64,000 nucleotides of DNA from Histomonas meleagridis (Eukaryota > Parabasalia > Tritrichomonadida > Dientamoebidae): contig WSYJ01000036.1 of assembly GCA_020186115.1 (NCBI GenBank), positions 992,001 through 1,056,000 of the forward strand. Reading direction: 5' to 3'. Both the position numbers and the translations under genes were made by a program. The notes under the pieces are model-generated. The model searched no databases. It was not told the origin of the DNA and saw only the letters and a program-made list of their open reading frames with translations. Of this stretch, positions 20,568 through 30,249 are shown piece after piece; position 1 is the first letter of the stretch; the number at the start of each line of letters is the position of its first letter.

Positions 20568-21467
20568 ATGGAAAGTTCTGATCCCATCACTTTTCTCCAT
20601 AAAGCAAGTATTAAAGATATAATAATAACTCACTTGGTAGGACTTGCAAAGGTTCCAATTTTTACTGCATTATTTACAATTTCATTCTTTTACACATTAT
20701 GCTCAAAATTAATTCTTATAAAAAAAATCCGTGATTTTGTTGTCGGTAAAATGTGCGGAATTGCATATCGAGTGATGCTTTTTTTGACTGGATTATTTAC
20801 TATATATGTTCAGCCAACATCTGTTACAGATCGTTTCTCAGCAGTTGCTGAAAATCGTGATCCTGAAAGCGGAGATATAATAATTGCCAATTGTTCTTCT
20901 TATCTAAACATATTATGGCTTCAATCCACGTATAATCCAATCTTTGCTATTCCTGTATCACCAACAGAAGTTGTCACCAAAACAATTCACCAACTCCTTA
21001 ATGAAATATTATCGGTAAAGCCATTAACCAAAGGTAGAAAAATTACTTTCACACAATTAATTGAATATGCCAAAAAGGAGCAAAAACCAATTGTTTTATT
21101 CCCTGAAGCAGCAGTAACTAACGGCAAATGTGTTATTAAGTTCCAAACCTTTGGACAAGATACAGATTTTAGTGATACTCGATTTCACATTTTTGGATTT
21201 GTTCATTTTGATGGTAAACTTAATCCTAATTTCACAAAGGGACCTGGATTATATCATCTATTTTTAATGATTGGAAGGATTGTTTCTGGGCTGAAGGTTA
21301 AAGTAGTTGAAGAATCAGAAATACCAAAATTAGAGAACAACAAAATCGATGCAAAATGGATTTCAAAATGCAGAAACATTCTTGCAACAATTATGGGTGT
21401 GCCAATGGTTGATGTTGATGGAATGGAAATAGATAACTCTGGTGTGAAAAAAGTTCACAAAGATTAA
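20568..21467 (+). CDS. PlsC-like glycerolipid acyltransferase homologue with altered active site
   Basis: 299 residues. It has hydrophobic N-terminal segments (about 20-50 and 65-85), then a domain resembling lysophospholipid acyltransferases of the LPCAT/AUP1 type. The block LFPEAAVTNGK aligns with the family's FPEGTTSNG motif. The usual catalytic HX4D appears as N-C-S-S-Y-L-N (about residue 108), so both His and Asp are replaced (Cys and Asn). The enzyme may therefore be inactive or work differently, as in non-catalytic AUP1-like members. ER membrane location is inferred. A TCAATTAT initiator-like motif is at 20555-20562. Confidence 0.7.
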   Translation: MESSDPITFLHKASIKDIIITHLVGLAKVPIFTALFTISFFYTLCSKLILIKKIRDFVVGKMCGIAYRVMLFLTGLFTIYVQPTSVTDRFSAVAENRDPESGDIIIANCSSYLNILWLQSTYNPIFAIPVSPTEVVTKTIHQLLNEILSVKPLTKGRKITFTQLIEYAKKEQKPIVLFPEAAVTNGKCVIKFQTFGQDTDFSDTRFHIFGFVHFDGKLNPNFTKGPGLYHLFLMIGRIVSGLKVKVVEESEIPKLENNKIDAKWISKCRNILATIMGVPMVDVDGMEIDNSGVKKVHKD

Positions 21468-21827
21468 CTCATCGAATACAAATTAAACTTTTTTTAATTT
21501 ATTTTTATGGTTTTGAAAATTTTAAATCTTGGAAATGAAGACTGCTTCTAATTGTAAAAGATTTGATTTTCAAAACAATTGATCTTTAATGACATAGCAT
21601 AAATTTTTAAACAAAATTGAATATAAGACGTCCCAATAAAGTATCATTATTCAATCCACGAAATTATAAAGTTTTATTTTTCATGTGTTGTTTTTTTTGC
21701 GGGTAAATCACTTCAATTTTTGAATTAAGTCAAAATTTTCTTAGAAAATATTGAATAAAAAAGCAAGTTTTTGTATGATAACATTTATAAACGTACATTT
21801 ACGACAAAATCAAAATTTAACAGTTAT
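21468..21827. other. intergenic, convergent 3' ends
   Basis: AT-rich spacer between genes that face each other. Nothing recognised. Confidence 0.4.
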
Positions 21828-22709
21828 TTAGTAAATATTTAAAGCAGGCATTGAGAAAGATGGCTTAGGCCCAATTGTGTCGTTTGCTGGTATTGACTTG
21901 TTCATTATCCAAGGGTGTTTGAGAGCATCTTCAGCCGTAATCCTCTGTTCCGGGTCGACTTTGATCATTGAGTCGATAAGGTTCTTAGCTGAGCTGCTAA
22001 TACCCTTCCATATGCGTGCTGGGTAGAAATATGCTCCTTTTTGTATGCATCTTCTGAGACAACTTTCAGGTGTGATTGGAAATGGAGATGTCCCACTTAA
22101 AAGTGTATACATTGTCACGCCAAGCGACCACATATCAACACTCTTATCATATGGGATATGGTTAATGATCTCTGGAGCTGCAAAACGAAGTGTTCCAACA
22201 TATTCATCTAATTTTTTCCCTGGTTCAACACGTGCAGCAAGACCAAAATCACTTAATGTGATAATGGGATAACTTGAATTCACTCCTGAAACAAGTATAT
22301 TTTCTGTTTTTATGTCGCGATGACAAATATTATTTTTGTGTAAATATTTAAGTGCTTTCAAAGCAGCATAAATAATGTTGCGCACCATTGACTCGCTCAT
22401 TCCACCGGTACCAAGTGCTGATGTTGTCAGGAATTTGTGAGCATTTACATCGGCCAAAGGCATAACAATACATTTGAATGATTGATAATTAAAAATGTCA
22501 AGAACGCTAATAACATATTGGCAATGAAGGTCTTTCAAAATATTGATTTCTGTTTCAGAATGTTCAGAATTTATGAGCATTTTAATTGCAACCTTTTTTG
22601 AATCAGGGGATTGAGCAGCGTATACTTTTGACAAGCAAGTTTCTGATATTAAACTCAAAATCTGATAATTGTTTATAACATCACCAGGTTGAGGAAAGGA
22701 TCCAACCAT
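21828..22709 (-). CDS. serine/threonine protein kinase, CAMK-like
   Basis: A 293-residue single-domain kinase: VAIKML lysine, CHRDIKTEN catalytic loop, DFGLA, GTLRFAAPE, DMWSLGVTMYTLLSGTSPF, and a final RITAEDALKHPW typical of CAMK-group kinases. The glycine-rich loop is degenerate (LISETCLSKVYAA instead of GxGxxGxV), which may weaken ATP positioning, but the other catalytic residues are intact. There is no regulatory domain beyond the kinase, only a short C-terminal tail. ATG at 22709. The stop is TAAA. Substrate unknown. Confidence 0.9.
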   Translation of the reverse strand: MVGSFPQPGDVINNYQILSLISETCLSKVYAAQSPDSKKVAIKMLINSEHSETEINILKDLHCQYVISVLDIFNYQSFKCIVMPLADVNAHKFLTTSALGTGGMSESMVRNIIYAALKALKYLHKNNICHRDIKTENILVSGVNSSYPIITLSDFGLAARVEPGKKLDEYVGTLRFAAPEIINHIPYDKSVDMWSLGVTMYTLLSGTSPFPITPESCLRRCIQKGAYFYPARIWKGISSSAKNLIDSMIKVDPEQRITAEDALKHPWIMNKSIPANDTIGPKPSFSMPALNIY

Positions 22710-22985
22710 GAAAAATCTTGTTTTCTGGTTTGAGTGTGCGGCATAGAAATTTCAATACATTTTTCAATATTTTACACAGACGATATTAATGATTGTGTGT
22801 GAATCTCGACCGTTTAACATTATAACCGAGCAAAAGCTTTATGAACTTCGGTTTTTGAGTTGAAAATTTTGAGGGAAACATTGAAACATTTGAAGGTTAA
22901 TTTTGCACAACCGTTTATTAATTTTTTTTTCTTTACTTTATTCAAATGTAATAATATTTTATTTGTTCTAATAAATAAACAGAAT

Positions 22986-24653
22986 TTACATTTTCCAATG
23001 GAAAGGAGTTACTATCTGTGAATTTCTATTTGCTTTAAACAAAGGCATTGTAACTTTTTTCGGTACATTTGATTTCTTTTTTTGTTTTCCAACACTCACT
23101 TGATACATATCACTTGATCGATCCAAATTAAAATTAATTTGTATGTCGCCAAGTAACTTCGCTAAGTTAACAGAGCTGTCGACTTTCGCAGCTTTCCTAG
23201 CGATTGCTGCCCAACTTTTATGTATAGCTGTTGCATTAGCTAAGTCTTGTTCATTCACCTTTATCATTGTTTGAGAAATATTTTCATAAACAAATTGATC
23301 ATTTTCATGCATCTTCTTTAATGCATTATGCGCAGCGTTACGAGTTTTAGGGTTCCAATGTTCGTTCATAGTTTTAGTATATGCTGAATAAACAATTGGA
23401 TATATTGCGGCTGCGTTATCAATGATCTTTGGAAGGATATAAATGTCATTCCAAATTTGCATTGAAGCTTCAGCAACTTTGGAATATTTCGTTGTCGCTA
23501 CTTTCGCATATAATGAAAATAATGGGTTAATAATGCTCGGGAAATCTGTGGGCGTAACACGTTCGACAATAAAATTAATTAAGTTAACAAATAGAATTTG
23601 TTTCGATGGTTTTGATTTGGGCCAATATTTAATGGTATTCTCAAATATGGACTTACAAATCGATGGATTATCATTCGATAAAAGATCAATGATCTCGGTT
23701 AAGAGTGGATAAAAAGTAGTTAAATGTTGTGAGGAATGAAGATGTACAACAACGCCATTATATATTTTAATGTAATTAGGATTTATGGGTTGTTGTGATT
23801 TGATCAGATGAATGAAAATTTTAAGAATTGGTGTGATACAAAATGGATAACATTTGTTGTCAAGATATTGGAATATACAAAAAAGCATTTTGGATAGAAT
23901 ATATTGCTCATCTTCATTATGCGTATCAAGATAATTTTCAATCATAGTAGAAATATAATCACGCTCATTGAGATCAGGAGCATGGAGAAGAGGAAAAATT
24001 GTGGCAATGAACTTTTTGTCAAAATGTGGATCGGTTGGTCTGATCGATTGGTATTTGGAAAGAAGATCATAAATTATGGATAAATGTGACCATGAAATAT
24101 CTACCATTTGCGGCTCTTCATTTTGAAAAAGATATTTGGGATGGGTTGGGGGAATTGGACGAGTTATATTTGTATATACCATTTCAAAAAATTTGTTAAT
24201 AATTTTGGTAGAAACAAGCCTGATCATTGTAGGTGATGCAAAAATATTCATTAGCTCTTTGAGTGTATCTGCTTTTATTGTTTTTGCTTCATGATCAGCT
24301 TCATCATCTGCAAAATTACATAGAGTAGAGCAAAGCTCAATCTTCTTTTTTAAAAGGCTACATTCATTTTTGTTGAAAGGAACAGTAAGAAGTGGAAGAA
24401 TAGGAAATTGAATATTATCATGATGCTTTTGCTTGAATTGAACAACAGTCATTAATTTGTTTGGAATTCCTACTTCATCAAAAGGTTCATCAAATGGTTC
24501 AGATTCGCTTTTGGAATCATCAGAATCAATTGGATCAAGTGTCGGAGTACGAGCAGTATGAAACGACATTTTTTTAAAAACATTCGAAGACAGTGCTCGC
24601 TTTGGGATTGCAAGTGCTGATGTATTCCTATGGATATAGCGATTTAATTTCAT
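22986..24653 (-). CDS. PP2A regulatory subunit B56 (B') family
   Basis: A 555-residue HEAT-like protein. The B56 core (about residues 75-470) includes 'LLTVPFNKNE', 'LLPLLHAPDLNERDYI' type text, 'CYPFCITPILKIFIHLIK', 'LFSLYAKVATTKYSKVAEASMQIWND' and 'NPKTRNAAHNALKKM', all in the family order. B56 subunits target the PP2A catalytic dimer to LxxIxE-containing substrates at centromeres, in signalling and elsewhere. The N-terminus (1-75) is Ser/Asp-rich and variable, and the C-terminal basic tail (KKKSNVPKK) could be an NLS. Stop TAAA. It is divergent from the carrier gene at 24877 with a 223-bp promoter region. Confidence 0.93.
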   Translation of the reverse strand: MKLNRYIHRNTSALAIPKRALSSNVFKKMSFHTARTPTLDPIDSDDSKSESEPFDEPFDEVGIPNKLMTVVQFKQKHHDNIQFPILPLLTVPFNKNECSLLKKKIELCSTLCNFADDEADHEAKTIKADTLKELMNIFASPTMIRLVSTKIINKFFEMVYTNITRPIPPTHPKYLFQNEEPQMVDISWSHLSIIYDLLSKYQSIRPTDPHFDKKFIATIFPLLHAPDLNERDYISTMIENYLDTHNEDEQYILSKMLFCIFQYLDNKCYPFCITPILKIFIHLIKSQQPINPNYIKIYNGVVVHLHSSQHLTTFYPLLTEIIDLLSNDNPSICKSIFENTIKYWPKSKPSKQILFVNLINFIVERVTPTDFPSIINPLFSLYAKVATTKYSKVAEASMQIWNDIYILPKIIDNAAAIYPIVYSAYTKTMNEHWNPKTRNAAHNALKKMHENDQFVYENISQTMIKVNEQDLANATAIHKSWAAIARKAAKVDSSVNLAKLLGDIQINFNLDRSSDMYQVSVGKQKKKSNVPKKVTMPLFKANRNSQIVTPFHWKM

Positions 24654-24876
24654 TTTTTAAAAAGCAAAGGATTCGTTTGCTGATGATTTAGTAGTTGAAA
24701 AAATTGTTTTTGTTCACAATTTTTGAGGAGGCTGATGGTGTTTCCGACCACTTTTCAGAATTACGCATCGTTTGCTTGAAATTGAAAAAAACCGTTTGAC
24801 GAAAGTTAACATGACAAACCGTTACATTTTTGTAAAACGGCAAGAAAATGTGCGGGGTGCTCCATAAGAAAAACAA
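24654..24876. promoter_or_regulatory. divergent promoter region (B56 / carrier)
   Basis: Within 223 bp lie TTTCCGACCAC (24741-24751), two AACCGTT motifs (near 24792 and 24818) and GGGGTGCTCC (24854-24863). The 11-mer TTTCCGACCAC recurs on the minus strand in the divergent promoter at 41381-41392. Functional meaning is inferred. Confidence 0.35.
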
Positions 24877-25800
24877 ATGGAGAAAGAACCAGATGAAATT
24901 TTATTGACCACAGCACCCGTGTTTGTGGATAAACTCAAAAAAGAAGAAGCATTTGCAATTGGATTTACTTCAGGTTTATTATCAAGAACATTATCATCTC
25001 CATTAATTAATTTTGCAAAATCAACAAACTTTTCCCAATTTAAAAATGAATTCACAAAAAATGGAATAATTTCAACATTGTGGAAAGGAAATGGACAAAA
25101 TTCTATTTCATTTGGAGCAAAGTCTGCAATAGAATTTTTCACATATAATTCATTGACAAATAAAATTTCCAGAAAGTACCAACTGACTCCTTCAAAGAAA
25201 ACTGTTATTGGCGTTTTTTCAAATCTTATATCTGAATTTGTAACTTTTCCACTTGTTTCATTAAAAACACATCCTCTTTCTACGTCAAACGGAATATTTT
25301 ATGCTCTTGCTGAAGTTACCACAGATGATGGTCTTCTTGGTCTTTATCGCAGATTATTTCCACAATTATTATTTAGTATTCCATTAGCTTCAACAAGGTA
25401 CTACCTAAAAGAAAAAATAAGCGCAAAGAGTAACAACACTATATTGAGATCATTTCTTCCAACAACAATTTCTTTTGCATTAACATATCCAACAATTTTC
25501 ATCAAATCAATGCTTTGGAAACATAATGAAACTGGGCAATTTTTATATACACTTCCAGAAATTCTACATAATGCATATGAAAAGAGAGGAATTTTAGGAG
25601 TTTATGAAGGATATACAAAACAATTTTTGAAAAATGTTCCACTACTTTCTCTTCAAAATATTCTCATAGATGAAATGAAAATAGCTTATTTGAACATCAA
25701 AAACATTGTTATTGCTAGAGAAATGAAACGAAAAGAGCCATTAATTATTGAAGAACCAATTCCTGTTAAACCAAAATTTTGGAAATGGGAATGGTTTTAA
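24877..25800 (+). CDS. mitochondrial carrier superfamily protein (divergent)
   Basis: 307 residues with three weakly repeated halves. Each has a degenerate P-x-x-x-x-K/R signature (SPLINFAK near residue 43, FPLVSLKT near 128, YPTIFIKS near 208), followed by the carrier hallmark G-x-x-x-L/V-Y/W-x-G/R (GIISTLWKGNG, GLLGLYRRLFP, GILGVYEGYTK). Trichomonads keep members of this family in the hydrogenosomal membrane, so a hydrogenosomal metabolite exchanger is plausible. The acidic residue of each PX(D/E)XX(K/R) motif is lost in all three, so the transport mechanism may be altered. Stop TAAA. Confidence 0.7.
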   Translation: MEKEPDEILLTTAPVFVDKLKKEEAFAIGFTSGLLSRTLSSPLINFAKSTNFSQFKNEFTKNGIISTLWKGNGQNSISFGAKSAIEFFTYNSLTNKISRKYQLTPSKKTVIGVFSNLISEFVTFPLVSLKTHPLSTSNGIFYALAEVTTDDGLLGLYRRLFPQLLFSIPLASTRYYLKEKISAKSNNTILRSFLPTTISFALTYPTIFIKSMLWKHNETGQFLYTLPEILHNAYEKRGILGVYEGYTKQFLKNVPLLSLQNILIDEMKIAYLNIKNIVIAREMKRKEPLIIEEPIPVKPKFWKWEWF

Positions 25801-25898
25801 AGATGAAATAGCATTTGCATATGTACTTTTTTTGTTTTTTTTTTTTTTTTTTCTTCATAAACTTTTTTTTATTTTATTTATTTTTTTGAATGTATTGT

Positions 25899-25923
25899 CG
25901 TACGTTAACAAAAGTACGTTTAT
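25899..25923 (+). promoter_or_regulatory. putative promoter element shared with the Rib72 gene
   Basis: CGTACGTTAACAA, two bases, then GTACGTT, ending a few bases before the ATG at 25928. It is the second copy of the element at 11572-11594. Confidence 0.4.
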
Positions 25924-25927
25924 TTTA

Positions 25928-26743
25928 ATGTTTTCTTTAGAAGAATTTGAAGCTGATTTTAAGATTAGTGATGGTTTTTATCATATTAACTTATCAACAA
26001 TTCCTTGTGAACAATTTGATTCATTTAAAGCAACACTGAATCAAATTTTAAATTCAATTGAAGGATTAACTCTTTCATGTATTTATTCACAAAACTTAGA
26101 TTCCCATAATGAAGAGGAAATACAAAATTTGGTAGGCGCTTATTTTCATGGGCTATTGTATATACTTCGTAATTTGTTATTAAATTCCAAAATTTTCAAA
26201 GAAATTCAAATTGTAAATATAAAAAATAATTTAAAAGACATTATAGAACTTGCTTCATATGTAAAATTATCAAGAAACCTAATGTGCTTTTTCTTGAATG
26301 GAATCAAAATCGGAGATAATAACATTTACAAAATAACAAAACATTTAGAAGATTCTCAAATTCAATATGTGTCATTTCGCCAATGTGATTTAACAAATGA
26401 ATGTATACCAACAATTGTTGAATATATCACAAACGTCAGAAAAAAGTATAAAGAAAAAGGCCTTCTTCAAATTGACCTTTCAGATAATGAAATAACGCAA
26501 AAATACTTCAATAAAGTTATTGAAGCATTGAAATCAATTCCAACAGATTCCAATAGTGAAGAATCAGAACGAGAACAATTACTTCAAGAAAATGAAGCAC
26601 TAAAGATACAAATCGACAGAATGAAAGGAATGCTTGAGGAAATCCAAAATAATGATGCATTGTTTATTGTGGGTGATGGATCGTATGCGGTTATTGAGAA
26701 AATGAAAGAAATTACCAAAAGACTGAATAATCTAAAGTCTTGA
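25928..26743 (+). CDS. leucine-rich repeat protein with C-terminal coiled coil
   Basis: 271 residues. The middle shows ribonuclease-inhibitor-style LRRs ('IQYVSFRQCDLTNECIPTIVEYI', 'LLQIDLSDNEITQKYFNKVIEAL'). Residues 215-250 form a heptad-rich coiled coil (REQLLQENEALKIQIDRMKGMLEE). Such LRR-coiled-coil proteins are often cytoskeletal or axonemal adaptors; here that is only inference, mildly supported by the promoter element shared with the flagellar Rib72 gene. The open frame extends upstream through a T-rich stretch but has no earlier ATG there. Confidence 0.65.
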   Translation: MFSLEEFEADFKISDGFYHINLSTIPCEQFDSFKATLNQILNSIEGLTLSCIYSQNLDSHNEEEIQNLVGAYFHGLLYILRNLLLNSKIFKEIQIVNIKNNLKDIIELASYVKLSRNLMCFFLNGIKIGDNNIYKITKHLEDSQIQYVSFRQCDLTNECIPTIVEYITNVRKKYKEKGLLQIDLSDNEITQKYFNKVIEALKSIPTDSNSEESEREQLLQENEALKIQIDRMKGMLEEIQNNDALFIVGDGSYAVIEKMKEITKRLNNLKS

Positions 26744-27295
26744 TGCGGATGGTAACAAAATTTTTTTAAATCAAAAAATTATACTTTACATTTCATAAGT
26801 AAATACGAATATAAAGTGTTGTAAGCAAAAAAGGCAAATACAGTTTGTCAATAAAATCATTTATATAAGGGAAATTTTCACTTTAATAAGGTATCTTCTT
26901 TTGTAAAAAATTTTCTGAAGCTATAACTGTATGCATTTTGCACATATTTTATCAAAGGAAAGTCATATATATATTTATGAAAATATATTTAACGAAATTA
27001 AAAAAAAGTGATCAATTTTTTAAAACTCATAATCCTTATCTAGATAATTCAATGAAAGTCAGGAATCATGACATAATATTATTTGATACCAAACAATTTC
27101 CCGGTGAAAACATTTGCTAAATGAGAATGCAAAAATATTTGGGCAAACGGTTGGTATTTCAATACATACCGGAACTTTTTTTGAATTACCACCGCATTTT
27201 TAAGTTCAGAAAATTTCTTGCTGCATTGAATTTTTGATTGGCAATTCATAAGTGGTTGAGGGTTTGATTCAAAAAGCACATTTATACGTACTGCA
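26744..27295. other. intergenic region
   Basis: AT-rich, only short frames. No feature recognised before the initiator of the Myb gene. Confidence 0.4.
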
Positions 27296-27304
27296 TCATT
27301 ATTT
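27296..27304 (+). promoter_or_regulatory. initiator element (Inr)
   Basis: TCATTATTT fits the trichomonad Inr. A+1 at 27298 is 13 nt before the ATG at 27311. Confidence 0.55.
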
Positions 27305-27310
27305 AAATAA

Positions 27311-27847
27311 ATGTTGTGCATGAATCAATTTGTTCAACAAATTCCTCCTCCTAAACTTAGTTCGTTCAAAAATGTAAAGCCGCATGAAAAATTCACTGAA
27401 ATAGAAGATCAACATTTAAAAGAAGTTGTAGAAAGAATTGGTGATTTTGATTGGAATGCTATTGCCCATGAAATGCCTGGAAGAAATTCACGCCAATGCA
27501 AGGAGAGATGGTGTAATTATTTATCACCAACGCTTAATACTTCTCCATGGACAATAGAAGAAGACAAGTTACTTCTCATAAAACAAATGGAACTAGGATC
27601 AAAATGGGTTAAAATATCAAAGTTCTTTAAAAATAGAACAGATGCAATGGTTAAAAACAGATTTAATGTTCTTATGAGAAAGAAAAAAAAAGGTCTTTTA
27701 CCAGTTGATATGTATTCATATCCATGTCAAGCAACTACAACAGGAGATACACCTAAATTTAATGCTCAGCTAAAAACTTTCAAAGATGATGAATTCTTCT
27801 TTTTCTCAAAGCATTCATTTTTTTTCGGAAAAAATTTCGATTTTTAG
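27311..27847 (+). CDS. R2R3 Myb DNA-binding protein
   Basis: 178 residues. Two Myb repeats: R2 about residues 27-76 (FTEIEDQHLKEVV...WNAIAHEMPGRNSRQCKERWCNYLSP) and R3 about 77-127 (PWTIEEDKLLLIKQ...WVKISKFFKNRTDAMVKNRFNVLM). The spaced tryptophans and the recognition-helix motifs SRQCKERW and DAMVKNRF are clear. A basic KKKKK follows as a likely NLS. Trichomonads have a large family of such small R2R3 Mybs, some of which control gene expression through AACG/ACGATA-type sites. The target is unknown here. The C-terminus is Phe-rich (FFFFSKHSFFF). Confidence 0.93.
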   Translation: MLCMNQFVQQIPPPKLSSFKNVKPHEKFTEIEDQHLKEVVERIGDFDWNAIAHEMPGRNSRQCKERWCNYLSPTLNTSPWTIEEDKLLLIKQMELGSKWVKISKFFKNRTDAMVKNRFNVLMRKKKKGLLPVDMYSYPCQATTTGDTPKFNAQLKTFKDDEFFFFSKHSFFFGKNFDF

Positions 27848-28751
27848 CCCATATAATATCATAAAAACTTGAAGATAAATAAAGTAAAAGTGATTGATAG
27901 TTACGCTTTGTTCATAATATAAATAAAATATACTTTATGTTTTTTTGATATTATTGAAACAGGTTAGTATATAATTTCATATACTTTTTTTTTAGATATT
28001 TAAAAAAAATATTCGAAAATGTGTAATATTTGTTCTTTTTGTTTTATATCTAATTTCCGAAGTTGTGACCAATATTAGAATTTGATATTCTAACATTTTA
28101 TTTGAACGATCTTATATATCAAGATATTTATCTATTAAAACAATATTTTTCATGAAGTTTTTCTAATTTTTAAAATAGCTTACAGTACTTTTTCTTTAGT
28201 TCATTAGCTTTTGGTTTATATATTTCAATTTGATTTTTAAGATTAAATATAATTTTACGTCATACTCAATTTTAAAAATCATCATTCAATCTAATTCCAT
28301 AATTCATCGATTTTCTCAAACCAGAAAATCAATTCTCATAATAATCTTTATATATACACAAATATTTTTTGTAAGTTGAAATGATTTTATTCACTTGGAA
28401 GAAAAAGTGGAATCGATTTCGTTCTTTGATACAAAATCAACTTTTTGTGTCAGAAAGCGTGAAAATGGTCACTTTTCGATGGACGGCATCGGAATTTTTT
28501 GCTTTATCTTTGTATATTTATATGATTTTCAGTATGCAATGAAAGTACTTGATAAATTCAGTACAGATATCAATGTGTAAATAAAATCATTTAATAAATT
28601 CATAGTTCTGGATTGGGTATAACAATAAAAAACCGTTATATTCGAACTCCGATAAATTTTGATAATATGTTATTAAAAATTTTGCGACGATAAAATATTT
28701 TGTATAGTACGATAGTCCACAATTTTTAAGAAATTTTTTTTCTTGTTTATT
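27848..28751. other. 0.9-kb AT-rich intergenic region
   Basis: Nothing gene-like with an ATG start. An AACCGTT motif sits at about 28632, 130 nt before the reductase gene. Confidence 0.4.
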
Positions 28752-28759
28752 TCACTTTA
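28752..28759 (+). promoter_or_regulatory. initiator element (Inr)
   Basis: TCACTTTA with A+1 at 28754, 11 nt before the ATG at 28765. Confidence 0.6.
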
Positions 28760-28764
28760 ATAAA

Positions 28765-29616
28765 ATGATGAAGACAAAGCTGAACAATGGCGTTGAAATA
28801 CCATTACTTGGTTTTGGCGTTTTCCAAGTTACGGATTCCAAACAATGCAAGGAGGTAGTTCTTGAAGCAATCAAAGCAGGCTATCGCTTAATCGATACAG
28901 CTGCAGTTTACGAAAATGAAGAAGCTGTTGGCGAAGCTATCAGAGAATCAGGTGTTCCACGTGAAGAACTCTTCATTACATCAAAATTATGGGTTCAAGA
29001 TTATGGATATGAAAAGACAAAGAAAGCATTCGAAACATCATTGAAGAAACTCGGTCTTGAATACATTGATATGTATCTTCTTCACCAAGCATACAGTGAT
29101 TATTATGGTGCTTGGAGAGCATTAACCGAATTATATGAAGCAGGTAAGATTCGTGCAATTGGTGTTTCAAACTTTTATCCAGACCGCCTTCAAGATCTGG
29201 TAATGAACAACAAAGTTGTGCCAGCTGTAAATCAAGTTGAATGTCATCCATTTTACCAAAAGACACCAGCTATTAAGCACATGGAAGAATTAGGAGTTAA
29301 ATGTGAGGCATGGGGACCATTTGCTGAGGCAGGAAGAGGAATCTTCACCAATCCTGTTTTAGTTGGAATCGCTAAAAAGCATAACAAATCAGTTGCCCAA
29401 GTCATCCTTCGTTGGAACGTTCAAAGAGGTGTAATTGTTATTCCCAAATCTGTTCATAAGGAACGTATTATTGAAAACTTCAACATTTGGGACTTTCAAT
29501 TGGATAAAGATGACATGGATGCCATTGCTGCCCTTGATACAGGAGAGAGCACAATCATTGACCATTACAATTATGGTATAATCAGATATTGCAATACACA
29601 CAAGATTCATGACTAA
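28765..29616 (+). CDS. aldo/keto reductase
   Basis: A 283-residue NADP(H)-dependent oxidoreductase of the TIM-barrel AKR family. The catalytic tetrad is visible: Asp44, Tyr49, Lys74, His107 (DTAAVYEN, SKLW, LLHQ). The cofactor motif IPKS with following basic residues, and the GVSNF signature, are present. Overall it reads most like the bacterial 2,5-diketogluconate reductase-type subgroup, including the compact C-terminus, so bacterial origin by transfer is likely, as for many trichomonad metabolic enzymes. The substrate cannot be told from sequence. A second Met follows at once. Stop TAAA. A strong initiator 11 nt upstream indicates full integration into host expression. Confidence 0.93.
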   Translation: MMKTKLNNGVEIPLLGFGVFQVTDSKQCKEVVLEAIKAGYRLIDTAAVYENEEAVGEAIRESGVPREELFITSKLWVQDYGYEKTKKAFETSLKKLGLEYIDMYLLHQAYSDYYGAWRALTELYEAGKIRAIGVSNFYPDRLQDLVMNNKVVPAVNQVECHPFYQKTPAIKHMEELGVKCEAWGPFAEAGRGIFTNPVLVGIAKKHNKSVAQVILRWNVQRGVIVIPKSVHKERIIENFNIWDFQLDKDDMDAIAALDTGESTIIDHYNYGIIRYCNTHKIHD

Positions 29617-30249
29617 AAATGAACTTACAACATTTTTTGAACGTTAATTTTGAATGCTTTCTCAACGATAAATTTTAATGAATGAAAAATAATCGTATTT
29701 ATATTTAAAAATAATTGGAAATTCACCAAATTTCACAGGTGTAAATAAAGCATTCAAAAAAAGCAAACAGTCAGCGGTTCGATTCACTGCATATACGATC
29801 GTATAATATTTTTTTAATTTTTTGCGAGAGAAAAAAATTGTAATATAACAAATATTATATATGATCTCACATTGATCATATATAAAAATGTTCATTAAGT
29901 TTTCGAATAATTCATATGAAAAATTCAAATTTCCATATATAATCAATCTAAATTATTATGAAAGAACATGTAGTAACTCCCAATGATATAAATAATTAAT
30001 TTTTTTGAGATATAATCATATTATTATAAACCTTTAACAGGATCATATTTTAATATTATCAAATGTATGTATAATATTTGATGATTGTCTTATATATTTT
30101 TTCCACTTATATATGGAATCATTATGCTATATGCAAAAGTGAAAAAGATCGAAATCTTGTTGATTCTGTATAATCACACAGATAAACTTTCTTATGAAAA
30201 TTTAATCATTTTTATTCTAAAATTTCGAATGAAATTAATGTTTATGAAT
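29617..30249. other. AT-rich intergenic region
   Basis: No gene, RNA or repeat recognised. Confidence 0.4.

Noticed and set aside
28395-28580. 61-codon frame between the Myb and reductase genes
   Set aside because: It begins on a non-ATG codon, and composition is not protein-like.
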